A DNA stretch of 64,000 bases from Allokutzneria sp. A3M-2-11 16 (GCF_024213555.1 NZ_JANAVO010000010.1:62001-126000); one strand, 5' to 3'; positions 28,367 through 37,039 are shown, numbered from the stretch's first letter. Notes: a model not told the origin generated them from the sequence alone. A program made the numbers and translations.

Positions 28367-29530
28367 ATGGGCGAGTCGATGATCACCGGGGGAGCGGGCG
28401 CCGGGGTGCTGCTCCAGTTGATGCGGGACGGCAGGCCGCGCACCCGCGCCGAGCTCGTCCAGCTCACCGGCCTGGCCCGGTCCACCGTGGGCGCGCGGGT
28501 GGATCTGTTGTTGCACAAAGGTTTGCTGGCACCCGCGGGCGAGGCGGTGTCCACCGGCGGTCGCCCGCCCGCGACCTTCGCGTTCAACCCGTCGGCCGGG
28601 GTCGTGCTCGCCGCCGACATCGGCGCCACCCACGCCACCGTCGCCGTGACCGACCTCGCCGCGCAGGTCCTGGCGCAGCGCGAGGAGACGATGTCGATCA
28701 CCCTCGGGCCGCGCGCGGTGCTCGACCGGATGCTCCAGATCGGCGCCGAACTGCTCGCCGAGACCGGCCACCGCACCGTCGTCGGCACCGGCATCGGGCT
28801 GCCCGGCCCCGTCGAGCACTCCACTGGCAAGCCCAACAACCCGCCGATCATGCCCGGGTGGGACGGCTACGACGTGCCAGGCCACGTCGCGGCCGTGCTG
28901 GGTGGGCCGGTGCTGGTCGACAACGACGTGAACCTGATGGCGCTCGGCGAGCACGCCGCGGTCTACCCCGGCGTCGACCACCTGCTCTTCGTCAAGATCG
29001 CCACCGGCATCGGCTCCGGCATCATCACCGGCGGCTCCCTGCACCGCGGCGCCCAGGGCGTGGCGGGCGACCTCGGCCACGTGCAGGCCATGGGCTCGCA
29101 AGCCGATGCGTGCCGCTGCGGCAACGTCGGTTGCCTGGAGGCCGTCGCCGCCGGGCCCGCCATCGCGGCCCGGGTGCCCGCCGCGGGTGGCTCCGTCACC
29201 GAGTTGATCAACCTCGTGCGCGCGGGGGATGTGGTGGCCGCCAACGAGGTCCGCGCCGCGGGCCGCCGCATCGGCGAGGTGCTCGCCGCCTGCGTCAGCC
29301 TGCTCAACCCGTCCGTGGTCGTGCTCGGCGGCCAGCTCGTGATCGCGGCGGAGAGCCTGCTGGCGGGGGTGCGCGAGGTCGTCTACGCCCGCTCCCTGCC
29401 GCTGGCCACCGGCTCGTTGCAGATCCTCACCGCCCGCACCGGCGCCCAGGCGGGCGTCCTCGGCGCCGCCACCATGGTGCTCCAACACATCCTTTCTCCC
29501 ACCGAGATCGACGCCCGTCTGGCCGTCTAG
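28367..29530 (+). CDS. ROK family transcriptional repressor
   Basis: A 387-residue sugar-responsive repressor. Residues 10-75 form a winged helix-turn-helix (RAELVQLTGLARSTVGARVDLLLHKGLL); residues 85-385 are the sugar-kinase-like ROK fold with DIGATHATVAVTD, the zinc motif CRCGNVGCLEA and GTGIGSG-type loops. The ATG at 28367 has no clear Shine-Dalgarno, and the ATG at 28379 is an alternative. Being divergent from the ABC/dehydrogenase/isomerase operon, it most likely represses it and responds to the imported sugar or a product. Confidence 0.88.
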   Translation: MGESMITGGAGAGVLLQLMRDGRPRTRAELVQLTGLARSTVGARVDLLLHKGLLAPAGEAVSTGGRPPATFAFNPSAGVVLAADIGATHATVAVTDLAAQVLAQREETMSITLGPRAVLDRMLQIGAELLAETGHRTVVGTGIGLPGPVEHSTGKPNNPPIMPGWDGYDVPGHVAAVLGGPVLVDNDVNLMALGEHAAVYPGVDHLLFVKIATGIGSGIITGGSLHRGAQGVAGDLGHVQAMGSQADACRCGNVGCLEAVAAGPAIAARVPAAGGSVTELINLVRAGDVVAANEVRAAGRRIGEVLAACVSLLNPSVVVLGGQLVIAAESLLAGVREVVYARSLPLATGSLQILTARTGAQAGVLGAATMVLQHILSPTEIDARLAV

Positions 29531-29585
29531 TGCGGATGCCAAGGAAACCGCCCGGAGTCGAATCGTTGGGCTCTAAGGTTTCCGC

Positions 29586-32519
29586 GTGCGACGCGAACCG
29601 GCGATCACCTTCCGCGGTGCCCTGCAGATCCTCGGCCACCACGACCACCCCTGGCTCGACCGGCTGAACTCGCTGCTGGGCGGGGCGGTTCTGGCCTCGG
29701 GTGTTCTTCCGCCGGTGAACGCGTTGTGGGGGTGGGTGGACCAGAAGAACGAGGCGATGAGCCTGACCCGCCGCGCGCTGGACTCGGTGTCCGGCCGCGT
29801 GAACGGCGCGGCGGGTTTGGAGCGGCACCAGCTCGTCATCGCCGCGCACACCACCATCGTGATGACGTCGTTCTTCGAGGTGGTTGGCGAGCGTTTGGGA
29901 ACACCTCTCCTGACGAAGGGGGAGAAGGTCATGCTCGCTACAGGGGAGTGGCAGCGGGAAAGTGACTCCTTGGTCCGGCTGCTCTACGCGGCCGACGTTC
30001 CAGCTCCGTCGGCCGCTGTCGGGTTCGAGGATAATGTCAGCCGCGTCGAGTTGTGGGCGCAGGACCGGCTATGGGGCATCGGCAGCTTTCTCCGCGGTCT
30101 CAAGGATTTCTTCGATGTGTCAGTTCAGCTGAACTCCAGTGCCGTCATGGAAGCGGTCAGCAATCGGTACCGGTCGAACTACCTGGCCCTGGCCGCGACG
30201 GTGCACGAGTTCAAGGTCTGGGCCGACCTCAACGAACACGCGGCCACCAGGACAGCGTTGCGGCGCATGGAAAAGCTGCTCTCTGTCGCGGCGCGGACAC
30301 CTCGGGATCTCCGCGCGGTCGTGCACGCGATCAACCAGAGCGAGCTGGACCGGCCGGTGATCGAGCTGGACACCGACAGCTACGGCGTCGGCGCGATCTT
30401 CCCGGCCGTGGACGGCATCTTCCGCACACCTCACTTCCGAATCGCCCGCGCGACAACGGAAGCGCGGCCCGCCGACGAGAACTGGTGGGTTGCTCTGGAA
30501 CGCAGGCGCGACCTCGACCAGGTGCTCGCGCGTCACTTCAGCGGCCCGGGCTCGACCCGCCTGCCGTTGCTCCTGCTCGGGCATCCCGGAGCGGGGAAGT
30601 CCTTGCTCACCAAGGTGCTCGCGGCGCGACTGCCGGAGTCGGGCTACACCGTCGTCCGCGTTCCGCTGCGCCAGGTGGACGCCGATGTGCCGGTGGTGGA
30701 ACAGATCCAGCAGGCGCTGCACGCGAGCACCAACGGGCGCGTCAGCTGGGCCACCTTGGCAGATCAGAGCGAGGATGTGATCCGGGTGGTCCTCCTCGAC
30801 GGCCTGGACGAGCTGTTGCAGGCGACCACGAACGACCGCGGCGGCTACCTCCGTGAAGTGCAGGAGTTCCAACGGATCGAAGCCACCATCGGCCGTCCTG
30901 TCGCGGTGGTGGTCACCTCGCGCACCCTGGTCGCCGACCGCGTCCGCATCCCGGACGGCGCTCCGATGATCAAGCTGGATGAGTTCGACGACGACCAGAT
31001 CGCCGAATGGATCTCCGTCTGGAACCGGTCCAACCGGCCGATGTCGCTGGAAACCGCGCTGGCACAAGGAGATTTGGCCCGGCAGCCGTTGTTGCTGCTG
31101 ATGCTCACCCTGTACTTCACCGACCCTGACACGCCCGCGGAGGACGCAGAACTGTCCCAAGTGGACTTGTACGACCGGCTCTTCCACACCTATGCCCGGC
31201 GTGAGGCGAAGAAGGTCCCGAACCTGTCCGAGCGGGATCTCCCCGAGGCCGTCGAGACGCAGCTGAGGAGGTTGTCCACGGCCGCGCTCGGCATGTTCAA
31301 CCGGGGCCGCCAGTCGATCACCGAGACAGAGCTGAGCGCTGACCTCAGAGGGCTCAAAGAGCCTTCGCCGCAAGGGGAACGGCTGCTCGGCGAGTTCTTC
31401 TTCGTACACTCCGCCGAGGCGATGACGTCCTCCGTCCAACGCAGCTACGAGTTCCTGCACGCCACGTTCAACGAACACCTGGTTGCCGCGCGGATCGTCG
31501 AAGAGCTGCGTGACGTCGCCGCGGCTTCCTTGCGGGGCAGGCGGTTCCGCGAACCCGAAGACGCGTTGCTGTTCGCTTTGCTGTCGCACCAGCCGTTGGC
31601 GATCCAGCAACCCACGATGGAGTTCGTGCTGCAACGCCTGCTCCGGCTCGACGACGACGAGCGCGATGACGTGGTCAAGACGGTGGGCTGGCTGCTGGAG
31701 CACTACCGCACGCGTCAGCCCGCGCAGAACTTCCCCGACTACCGGCCGCTGCCGCCTGACGTGGTGCGCCCGATCGCCGCCTACTCCGCGAACCTGGTTC
31801 TGCTGTGGGTGGTCGCGGACCCGGACGCGCGATCGGTGCGCGACCTGTGGCCCGACGCCCCGGAGACGTGGGCGAGCACGGTCGATCTGTGGTCGGCGGG
31901 CTTGGGTACGGAGGGGTTCCGCGCGATGCTCGCCAGCCGGGAGGAGACCGCCGAGTTCGCCGCGGCGTCCGTCTCGGCGTTCAACCAGCTCAGCGCCGCC
32001 CGCCTGCGCGAGGACGAGTACACCGAGCGGCGGCTGCGCATCGGGCACGCGGTGCTCGACGACCTGCACTACTACTTCGATGACCGCCCGGACACCTGGA
32101 AGGACTACTGCATTAGCCGCTTGCTGACGCAGATGATCGGTGTCTCCGGGCTGGACCTGTCTCCCGTGCCGGACGGCGTCTTGCCGGAAGACGCTTCGGA
32201 TATGGCGTTCCTCGCTTACGCCCTCTTCGGCCGCACGTGTCAGGACATGACCAGGGAGTACGTGCGCAAGTTCCTGACGTGGCTGGTCCAGATCCCCACC
32301 CCCGTGTCGCCCGGCAGTGCGCCTCTTCTCCTGGTCGAGAACGTCCACCGTGGCGTGCTTCGCGAGATCGAGCCCGCGGTTGTGCGGGGGCACTGGCGTG
32401 AGGTGATCGACGAGGTTCTCGCGGCCGACGAACCCGCAGACCTGAGCGTGACGGCCGACTACCTCGCGGAGATCAGCAGGATCGAGTCGCGGTCGATGTA
32501 CTCAAACGAGCCCTACTGA
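29586..32519 (+). CDS. NACHT-domain STAND NTPase with helical N-terminus
   Basis: A 977-residue signal-transducing NTPase. Residues 1-230 are helical and resemble the NACHT N-terminal helical domains of actinobacteria (FRGALQILGHHDHPW, LLGGAVLASG, RHQLVIAAHTTIVMTSFFE). The NACHT ATPase follows: Walker A GHPGAGKS at 332-339, Walker B with Asp405 and Asp408-Glu409 (VVLLDGLDEL), a sensor region with VVVTSRTL and FLHATFNEHLVAARI near residue 625. Residues 660-977 are helical and would be the sensor. No catalytic effector fold is evident. The GTG at 29586 lies 8 bp after TAAGGT, suggesting a leaderless message. Family members in other bacteria act in phage defence; that role is inferred here. It converges on the toxin operon. 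Confidence 0.85.
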   Translation: MRREPAITFRGALQILGHHDHPWLDRLNSLLGGAVLASGVLPPVNALWGWVDQKNEAMSLTRRALDSVSGRVNGAAGLERHQLVIAAHTTIVMTSFFEVVGERLGTPLLTKGEKVMLATGEWQRESDSLVRLLYAADVPAPSAAVGFEDNVSRVELWAQDRLWGIGSFLRGLKDFFDVSVQLNSSAVMEAVSNRYRSNYLALAATVHEFKVWADLNEHAATRTALRRMEKLLSVAARTPRDLRAVVHAINQSELDRPVIELDTDSYGVGAIFPAVDGIFRTPHFRIARATTEARPADENWWVALERRRDLDQVLARHFSGPGSTRLPLLLLGHPGAGKSLLTKVLAARLPESGYTVVRVPLRQVDADVPVVEQIQQALHASTNGRVSWATLADQSEDVIRVVLLDGLDELLQATTNDRGGYLREVQEFQRIEATIGRPVAVVVTSRTLVADRVRIPDGAPMIKLDEFDDDQIAEWISVWNRSNRPMSLETALAQGDLARQPLLLLMLTLYFTDPDTPAEDAELSQVDLYDRLFHTYARREAKKVPNLSERDLPEAVETQLRRLSTAALGMFNRGRQSITETELSADLRGLKEPSPQGERLLGEFFFVHSAEAMTSSVQRSYEFLHATFNEHLVAARIVEELRDVAAASLRGRRFREPEDALLFALLSHQPLAIQQPTMEFVLQRLLRLDDDERDDVVKTVGWLLEHYRTRQPAQNFPDYRPLPPDVVRPIAAYSANLVLLWVVADPDARSVRDLWPDAPETWASTVDLWSAGLGTEGFRAMLASREETAEFAAASVSAFNQLSAARLREDEYTERRLRIGHAVLDDLHYYFDDRPDTWKDYCISRLLTQMIGVSGLDLSPVPDGVLPEDASDMAFLAYALFGRTCQDMTREYVRKFLTWLVQIPTPVSPGSAPLLLVENVHRGVLREIEPAVVRGHWREVIDEVLAADEPADLSVTADYLAEISRIESRSMYSNEPY

Positions 32520-33333
32520 CCGCCGAGCCCACGAACGTGCGCCTCGGAGCAACGCATCCCAATGCGGAGCGGGGTTTCGGCGCGACCGGTATTCCCACAG
32601 CCCGCAGATGCTGACCGCGAACGCTGTCCGCTCGGTCGGAGTCGGCTCACGTCCGGCGATGACAAGGCGGAGAGCCAGCAGTTCGTGGTCCACCCACGGC
32701 GCCGCCCGGCATGCCCACGCCCAGTCGATGACGTGAACCTTCGAGCTGATGAGGAAGTTCAGCGGGTGCAGGTCGCTGTGGACCAACGCGTCACCGTCCA
32801 CTTCCTTAATCGCTTCACGCTCCATCTCAGCAAACAAGTCGAGCCGTTCTCGTTGCCACTCAAGCAAATCCGCGGGCGGGTCCGCGCGCAGCCTGGCCCA
32901 GGCAGAGATCGCGCGCAGCCGCTCGGCGAAGCTCCTTGTTCCTTCCGGCGCGGGTCGGTGCAGACTCGCCACCGTCTCCGCGATCAACGGCAGGTCGGCG
33001 GAGCCGGGAGAGAAGTCGGCGTGGCGCCCGGTGATGTGCTCGTAGCCGGGCAGCAGCCAGTTCTCCCCCCTCAACCGTCCACAGTAGACGTGGAGCGCAG
33101 TCCGGCAGGTGGGGATTGAGATTCGCTTCGTTGTGGTGCATCCACGCGCCACGGCTGTCCTGCCGAATTCCCTTGCAGAACACCAGACCTGACGCGGTGT
33201 GGAGTGTGGTCGAGAGATCGGAGCTGCGGCCCGCGTCGGGGGTGTGCGCCCCGTGAACCGGTCCCGTGCGCCGCTCGACCGCGCGCCGGACGGCTTCGGG
33301 AAGCTGTTCCCATTCAACGCGGGCCACGGCCAT
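32502..33333 (-). pseudogene. Aminoglycoside-phosphotransferase-like kinase, frameshifted
   Basis: Two frames together give one normal APH-fold protein of about 277 residues. The first (33333 to about 33070) encodes VEWEQLPEAVRRAVE, SGLVFCKGIRQ and PHLPDCAPRLLW; the second (about 33065 to 32502) continues with NWLLPGYEHITGRHADFSPGS, the catalytic LVHSDLHPLNF and VHVIDWAWA. They join at a run of six C on the plus strand (33065-33070). With five, the frame would read through as VEGENWLL. So this is a one-base insertion in a homopolymer: a real frameshift or a sequencing error. It starts 6 bp after the immunity gene and probably shares its message. The substrate is unknown. The 3' end overlaps the NACHT gene by 18 bp. 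Confidence 0.75.
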
Positions 33334-33339
33334 TCCTTC

Positions 33340-33741
33340 CTACTCAGCCACCTGCCATTCCACGCATGTTGGCCGCGTGCCGGTCACCCGGAACTCCTCC
33401 ACGGCGCGCTCCACAATGGACAGGGGAAGTTCGGAATGAGGCGGGAAGTCGTACTCCAGGTAGGTGATCTCGGTGTTGGGGTTGTCCCCGACCGTCACCC
33501 AGCCGCCGATGTCCCCGTCGGAGTAGAGCATCACGGCACGGCCGTCCCGGACACCGACGATCACATCGTGGTCGACGAGACCGCTGGGCAGAAGGTCGCG
33601 GTCTCGGTGCAGCAGACGTGCGCCGAACGTGCCTTCGAGCCGCGCCAGCAAAGGCCCGATGTCCTCGGTGGTGGTGATCTGTGCGGACTCGGTGGCGACC
33701 GCGCTGTTGTGCAGGGCGCGCCAGGTCACGTCGATCGTCAC
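33340..33741 (-). CDS. Imm1-family immunity protein
   Basis: A 133-residue cytoplasmic protein that matches Imm1 by its closing block: YLEYDFPPHSELPLS, then AVEEFRVTGTRPTCVEWQ at the C-terminus, plus DGRAVMLYSDGD in the middle. Imm1 proteins neutralise polymorphic toxins, commonly deaminases. The GTG start at 33741 overlaps the toxin stop by 4 bp (GTGA), which ensures that toxin and antidote are produced together. Expected action: direct binding to the deaminase domain encoded upstream. Confidence 0.88.
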   Translation of the reverse strand: MTIDVTWRALHNSAVATESAQITTTEDIGPLLARLEGTFGARLLHRDRDLLPSGLVDHDVIVGVRDGRAVMLYSDGDIGGWVTVGDNPNTEITYLEYDFPPHSELPLSIVERAVEEFRVTGTRPTCVEWQVAE

Positions 33742-34490
33742 GGCCGTGCTCCTCGATAGGTGTGGCAGGTGCCGTCCTGAACCAGGATGGTCAGGGTGGC
33801 ACCGGGCGGGAGGAAGGTCGGCAACAATGTGTCACAAGACGGTTCCCCGGGTGCGCGGGGTTCGCAGGGCGGTCGGTCGATCGCGATGGTCTCGACAATC
33901 GATGTGTCCGGGTCGCGGTCGTAGGTGGCGCGGAGACGGATGGCGAATTGCAGCTCTAGGTGTCGGGCTAGCGTCCAGATGCCTTTCGGAGGAGCCAATC
34001 CGCGCGTGCGGGCGAACTCCAGTGTGGCGCTGAAGTACTCGCCCTTGCCTGAGGACAGGTCCACCTTTTGCGCATCGGCGGCGATCCATACTCCCAGCGT
34101 GCGGGCGCCTTCCACCGGGGGCGGCAGGTCACGCCGCGCGCGGTCGATCTGGACCGCTCGTGAGGCGGCAGCATGGTCTTGTCTCGACGATGTAGGTTCA
34201 GGGGCCGGGAACGCGGCGGTGCGCGAGGTGGTGCCGGTGAGGCTGGTGATCCACCGGTTGACCGCGTCCGGGAGCAGGATCGTGGCGGTGTGAATGACTG
34301 TGTCGAAGTGGTCCTTGGCGCCGTGGTAGGCCGCATGTGCTTCCTCGATGGCGGCATCGTCGCCGCCCTCTGTGGCGTGATGCCATGCCGTCGCTGACTC
34401 TTCCAGCAGAGAGCCTGCCTCTACCAACACCGCGCAGGGCAGCATCGTCACCACCCGCTGCGCTGCCTCGACCACCTTCTGTACCGACAC
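33738..34490 (-). CDS. DddA-like (SCP1.201-like) DNA cytidine deaminase toxin
   Basis: A 250-residue protein with a helical N-terminus (residues 1-90, KVVEAAQRVV, LLEESATAWHHATEGGDDAAIEEAHAAYH), a Pro/Ser linker and a deaminase domain from about 128. The domain has RTLGVWIAADAQKVDLSSG, the zinc/catalytic motif His177-Leu-Glu179 and zinc cysteines Cys209 and Cys219 (PPC...PSC), then FLPPGATLTILV, the layout of the DddA-like double-stranded DNA deaminases. Those enzymes convert cytosine to uracil in rival cells. There is no signal peptide, so a specialised secretion route is implied. Three consecutive GTG codons (34488-34496) are possible starts; the last is chosen because GTG-TCG resembles homologues. 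Immunity is encoded directly downstream. Confidence 0.83.
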   Translation of the reverse strand: MSVQKVVEAAQRVVTMLPCAVLVEAGSLLEESATAWHHATEGGDDAAIEEAHAAYHGAKDHFDTVIHTATILLPDAVNRWITSLTGTTSRTAAFPAPEPTSSRQDHAAASRAVQIDRARRDLPPPVEGARTLGVWIAADAQKVDLSSGKGEYFSATLEFARTRGLAPPKGIWTLARHLELQFAIRLRATYDRDPDTSIVETIAIDRPPCEPRAPGEPSCDTLLPTFLPPGATLTILVQDGTCHTYRGARP

Positions 34491-34602
34491 CACCACCCCA
34501 CCCTGCACGCTCGGAGTCAGTGAAAGCCGGGATTGACTACGTGGTACCTGATCGGAGGACGAGTGGCACCGACATCGTGATCTTCGTGCGTGTCCAGGAG
34601 TA

Positions 34603-36054
34603 CTACGAAGCCGCCAAGTAGCTGAGTCGCCACTTCTGGTTGAGTGTGTAGAGGTATTGCGACGCAAGGACGTTCGCGCCGTCAGTGAGCTGCGCGCGGT
34701 CGACGGAGAGAGCGTGCCCGCCAGCCTTGACGGATATGCGGTAGCCACCGCGCACGGCGTCGATGTACCAACGTTGGTTCGCGCTGGCGGTGGAGCGACG
34801 CTGCACGACATCGGCATCAGAGCCTACGGTGAGCAGCTTGTTGCTGTGCTTCGCGCGTAGCTCATAAGTGCCGTCCGCCAGGGATCGCAGACGCCACACC
34901 TGGTTCGAGCCACCGTGGGGTTCCCACTGCACGACGTCGGCGTTGTTCTGCGTGCTCGCCTCCGAGACGTCCAGTGCCTTGCCACTGTGCGAAGCGGTCA
35001 GCACGTAGTCGCCGTTGGGGAGCCGCGAAGGGCCAGGATCTCCGGAGGGCAGGCGCAATGTCTGTGACGTGGCAACGGGAATCCCGAAGAGCGGTGTGTC
35101 GTCAGCGCGCCACTCGACGCGCTGGATACGGGTCGATCGATCGCCGCCGCAGCTGCCGTTGGGGTTGGTGACGCCGTGGTACGCGATCCACGTCTCGGAG
35201 CCGTCAGGGGAGGTGAAGAAGCTGTTGTGCGCGGTGCCGTAAGCGTTGTTGGCGGCGGAAGCCTTGAAGTGCGGCTCGGGGGACTTCGACCAAGCAGCGG
35301 GATCGAGCACATCGCCGCCGTTGAACGTCAGCAGGCCGATCGCGTAGTTGGGACTCGTGCACCCGCTGGCCGAGAAGGCGAGGAACAACTTGTCGTTGCG
35401 CCACAACACCGCGGCGCCCTCGTTGACGGGCAAGTGTTCCATCTCCCACGGATGCTCCGGGCGGGACAACAGCACGCGGGGTCCGCTCGTGGTCCACGGG
35501 TTGCTCATCGGTGCTATGTAAAGGTTTTGCGGCCGTTCGGTCCCGGGATCCCAGCCGGACCAGATCGCGTGCAAGCGCCCGTCCGGCATGGTGAGCACAG
35601 TGCCGTCCAGCGAGTAGTGGTCAGCTGCGGCGGCGAGAGGCCCCTTGAAGGTGTAGGGACCGAGTGGGTTCTCGCTCTCCAGGACGTACATCCGATGGTC
35701 GCCGACCAAGTGACCGTTGTTCATCGCGGTGTAGTAGATGTACCACTTCCCTTGCAGGAAGTGCATTTCCGGTGCCCAGATGGAGCAGCAGCGCGAAGGG
35801 GTGTTGTCCCGCCACACCACGGTCTCGGGCGCGGACGCCAGCTCGGTGACGGACGCGGCCTTGCTCACGGCGATGTGGTCGTTGCGCGTGTAGGTGAGGT
35901 AGTAGGCCCCGTCGTGGGTGACCATCTGCGGGTCGGCGCCGTTCTCCAGCACCGGGTTGCGGAAGCCGGACATGGGCGCGGCCTGGGCTCCCGGAGCGGT
36001 CAGAACTGCGGCGACTAGCGCCAGCACAAGACCGATTCCCTTGGCACGTAACAC
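34603..36054 (-). CDS. Secreted glycoside hydrolase family 43 with ricin-type lectin domain
   Basis: A 483-residue secreted enzyme. The signal peptide ends near AQAA (residue 26). The five-bladed propeller (28-345) has the GH43 base Asp41 (NGADPQMV), a second carboxylate in HYSLDGTV, and the acid in VNEGAAVLW. Residues 350-483 form a ricin-type beta-trefoil with three QxW-like repeats (SNQVWRL, ANQRWYI, LNQKWRL). The family attacks arabinan or xylan side chains; the exact substrate is not readable. Immediately upstream (36055-36198) is a short promoter region. No partner gene is adjacent. Confidence 0.9.
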   Translation of the reverse strand: MLRAKGIGLVLALVAAVLTAPGAQAAPMSGFRNPVLENGADPQMVTHDGAYYLTYTRNDHIAVSKAASVTELASAPETVVWRDNTPSRCCSIWAPEMHFLQGKWYIYYTAMNNGHLVGDHRMYVLESENPLGPYTFKGPLAAAADHYSLDGTVLTMPDGRLHAIWSGWDPGTERPQNLYIAPMSNPWTTSGPRVLLSRPEHPWEMEHLPVNEGAAVLWRNDKLFLAFSASGCTSPNYAIGLLTFNGGDVLDPAAWSKSPEPHFKASAANNAYGTAHNSFFTSPDGSETWIAYHGVTNPNGSCGGDRSTRIQRVEWRADDTPLFGIPVATSQTLRLPSGDPGPSRLPNGDYVLTASHSGKALDVSEASTQNNADVVQWEPHGGSNQVWRLRSLADGTYELRAKHSNKLLTVGSDADVVQRRSTASANQRWYIDAVRGGYRISVKAGGHALSVDRAQLTDGANVLASQYLYTLNQKWRLSYLAAS

Positions 36055-36198
36055 TCTTGCCCTCCTCGCAGGTGGGGCGGCGGATGCCGGTCACAGCATC
36101 GGGCCGCCCTCCGGCGAGGGCAAGGAATTTCAAGTGCGCATGTCTTGTATGTGGGAAATTCACCAGAATGCACTAGGCCCTGTCCTGTAGGTCCTCAA

Positions 36199-36343
36199 GC
36201 ACTCCGCACACCAAGTAAACTGAGCCCATGCACTCCACGCGCCCGCACTCCCCATCCCCCGCGCGCGCCGTCTAGAGAACCCCGTTTCGTACTCATAGCG
36301 GGAAAAAGAGCGCTCCCATAGCCCGTTTTGAGTACGAAACGGG
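36199..36343. repeat. 145-bp dispersed repeat, copy 2, ending in the 63-bp palindrome
   Basis: The palindrome (36281-36343) starts CCCGTTTCGTACTC and ends GAGTACGAAACGGG; its centre is GAGCGCTC. The 82-bp left flank (GCACTCCGCACACC..GTAAACTGAGCCCATGC..TCTAGAGAACC) is closely shared with copy 5 and more loosely with copy 1. It lies about 80 bp beyond the 3' end of the CGNR gene, in a 369-bp gap that holds nothing else apart from the probable promoter of the GH43 gene. Confidence 0.9.
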
Positions 36344-36423
36344 AGTTTGGGCTGCGGTGGTGATGTTTGGGGCGGCGGGCACGGGGGCGTCACGGTTGCT
36401 GGGGACCACTTGCAGGACACGGC

Positions 36424-36954
36424 CTACGGCTTGTGCCGGTGGTAGTAGCGGGCAACGCGCACGCGGTTGCCGCAGATCTTGGGGGAACACCACCGGCGCC
36501 GCGGGTGGGCGGGGAGGAACACCAGGCGGCAGTCGGGGCCCTCGCAGTCGCGGATCTTGCTGATCTCCGGGCCGGTCAGCAGGTCCGCGGTCGCCTCCGC
36601 CACCACTGCGAGGAGCACGGCGGTGGCGTCCCCGGCGCGGCGCGGGGTGGCGGCCACGGCTGAGCCGCTCCACGACAGCTCGCGGTAGACCGGAGCGGCG
36701 CGCTGCGCGGAAGTCAAGGCGGACAAAGACTTTCGCGGGGGAGCGACACCGATGCGAGCGGCGTGGACGACATCCGAGACGTGGTCGCGCAGCGCGAGCA
36801 CGGGAGCCAGGTCGACGCGTGACAGCGGGGGGAGCCGCTCGGCCTGGAGGTCGAGCCAGGCGGCCAGCGCCCGCGGGGTGGTGAGCAGGTCCTCCACCGA
36901 GGTCCGCGTGTTGAGCAGGTCGATGGGCAGCGGTTCGCCGAGCAGCGGGAACAT
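36424..36954 (-). CDS. CGNR zinc finger (ABATE domain) protein
   Basis: A 176-residue protein with an N-terminal ABATE helical domain (PIDLLNTRTSVEDLL) and a C-terminal treble-clef zinc finger: CEGPDC, then RRWCSPKICGNRVRVARYYHRHK. The CGNR motif gives the family its name. These proteins are putative transcription regulators that respond to stress. The ATG at 36954 is used because MFPLLGEPLPIDLLNT is the usual N-terminus; the upstream ORF extension is not conserved. It is divergent from the alpha/beta hydrolase gene and may repress it. Confidence 0.88.
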   Translation of the reverse strand: MFPLLGEPLPIDLLNTRTSVEDLLTTPRALAAWLDLQAERLPPLSRVDLAPVLALRDHVSDVVHAARIGVAPPRKSLSALTSAQRAAPVYRELSWSGSAVAATPRRAGDATAVLLAVVAEATADLLTGPEISKIRDCEGPDCRLVFLPAHPRRRWCSPKICGNRVRVARYYHRHKP

Positions 36955-36958
36955 GTGG

Positions 36959-37007
36959 CTAATGGTACTACGCGGGCTTGACCCATTAGTGGTGCGCGGG
37001 CTATACC
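36959..37007 (+). promoter_or_regulatory. Promoter and inverted repeat between CGNR regulator and hydrolase
   Basis: TTGACC (36978-36983) and TATACC (37002-37007) are spaced 18 bp, a good plus-strand promoter for the hydrolase. An inverted repeat CTAATGG (36959-36965) / CCATTAG (36983-36989) brackets the -35 box, a likely operator for the CGNR protein. A related CTAATG follows at 37007. Confidence 0.6.
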
Positions 37008-37039
37008 TAATGCATCCAAGAGCCAAGGAGGCATGTGAG

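Noticed and set aside
34520-34621. A 33-codon plus-strand frame (KAGIDYVVPDRRTSG...) between toxin and GH43 genes
   Set aside because: It overlaps the 3' end of the GH43 gene, has no Shine-Dalgarno and no recognisable homology; too short to support.
36160-36420. Short open frames crossing the 145-bp repeat that encode similar peptides (RYEYETGF)
   Set aside because: The peptide similarity simply follows nucleotide identity of the repeat; reading frames shift in other copies and lack ribosome-binding sites.
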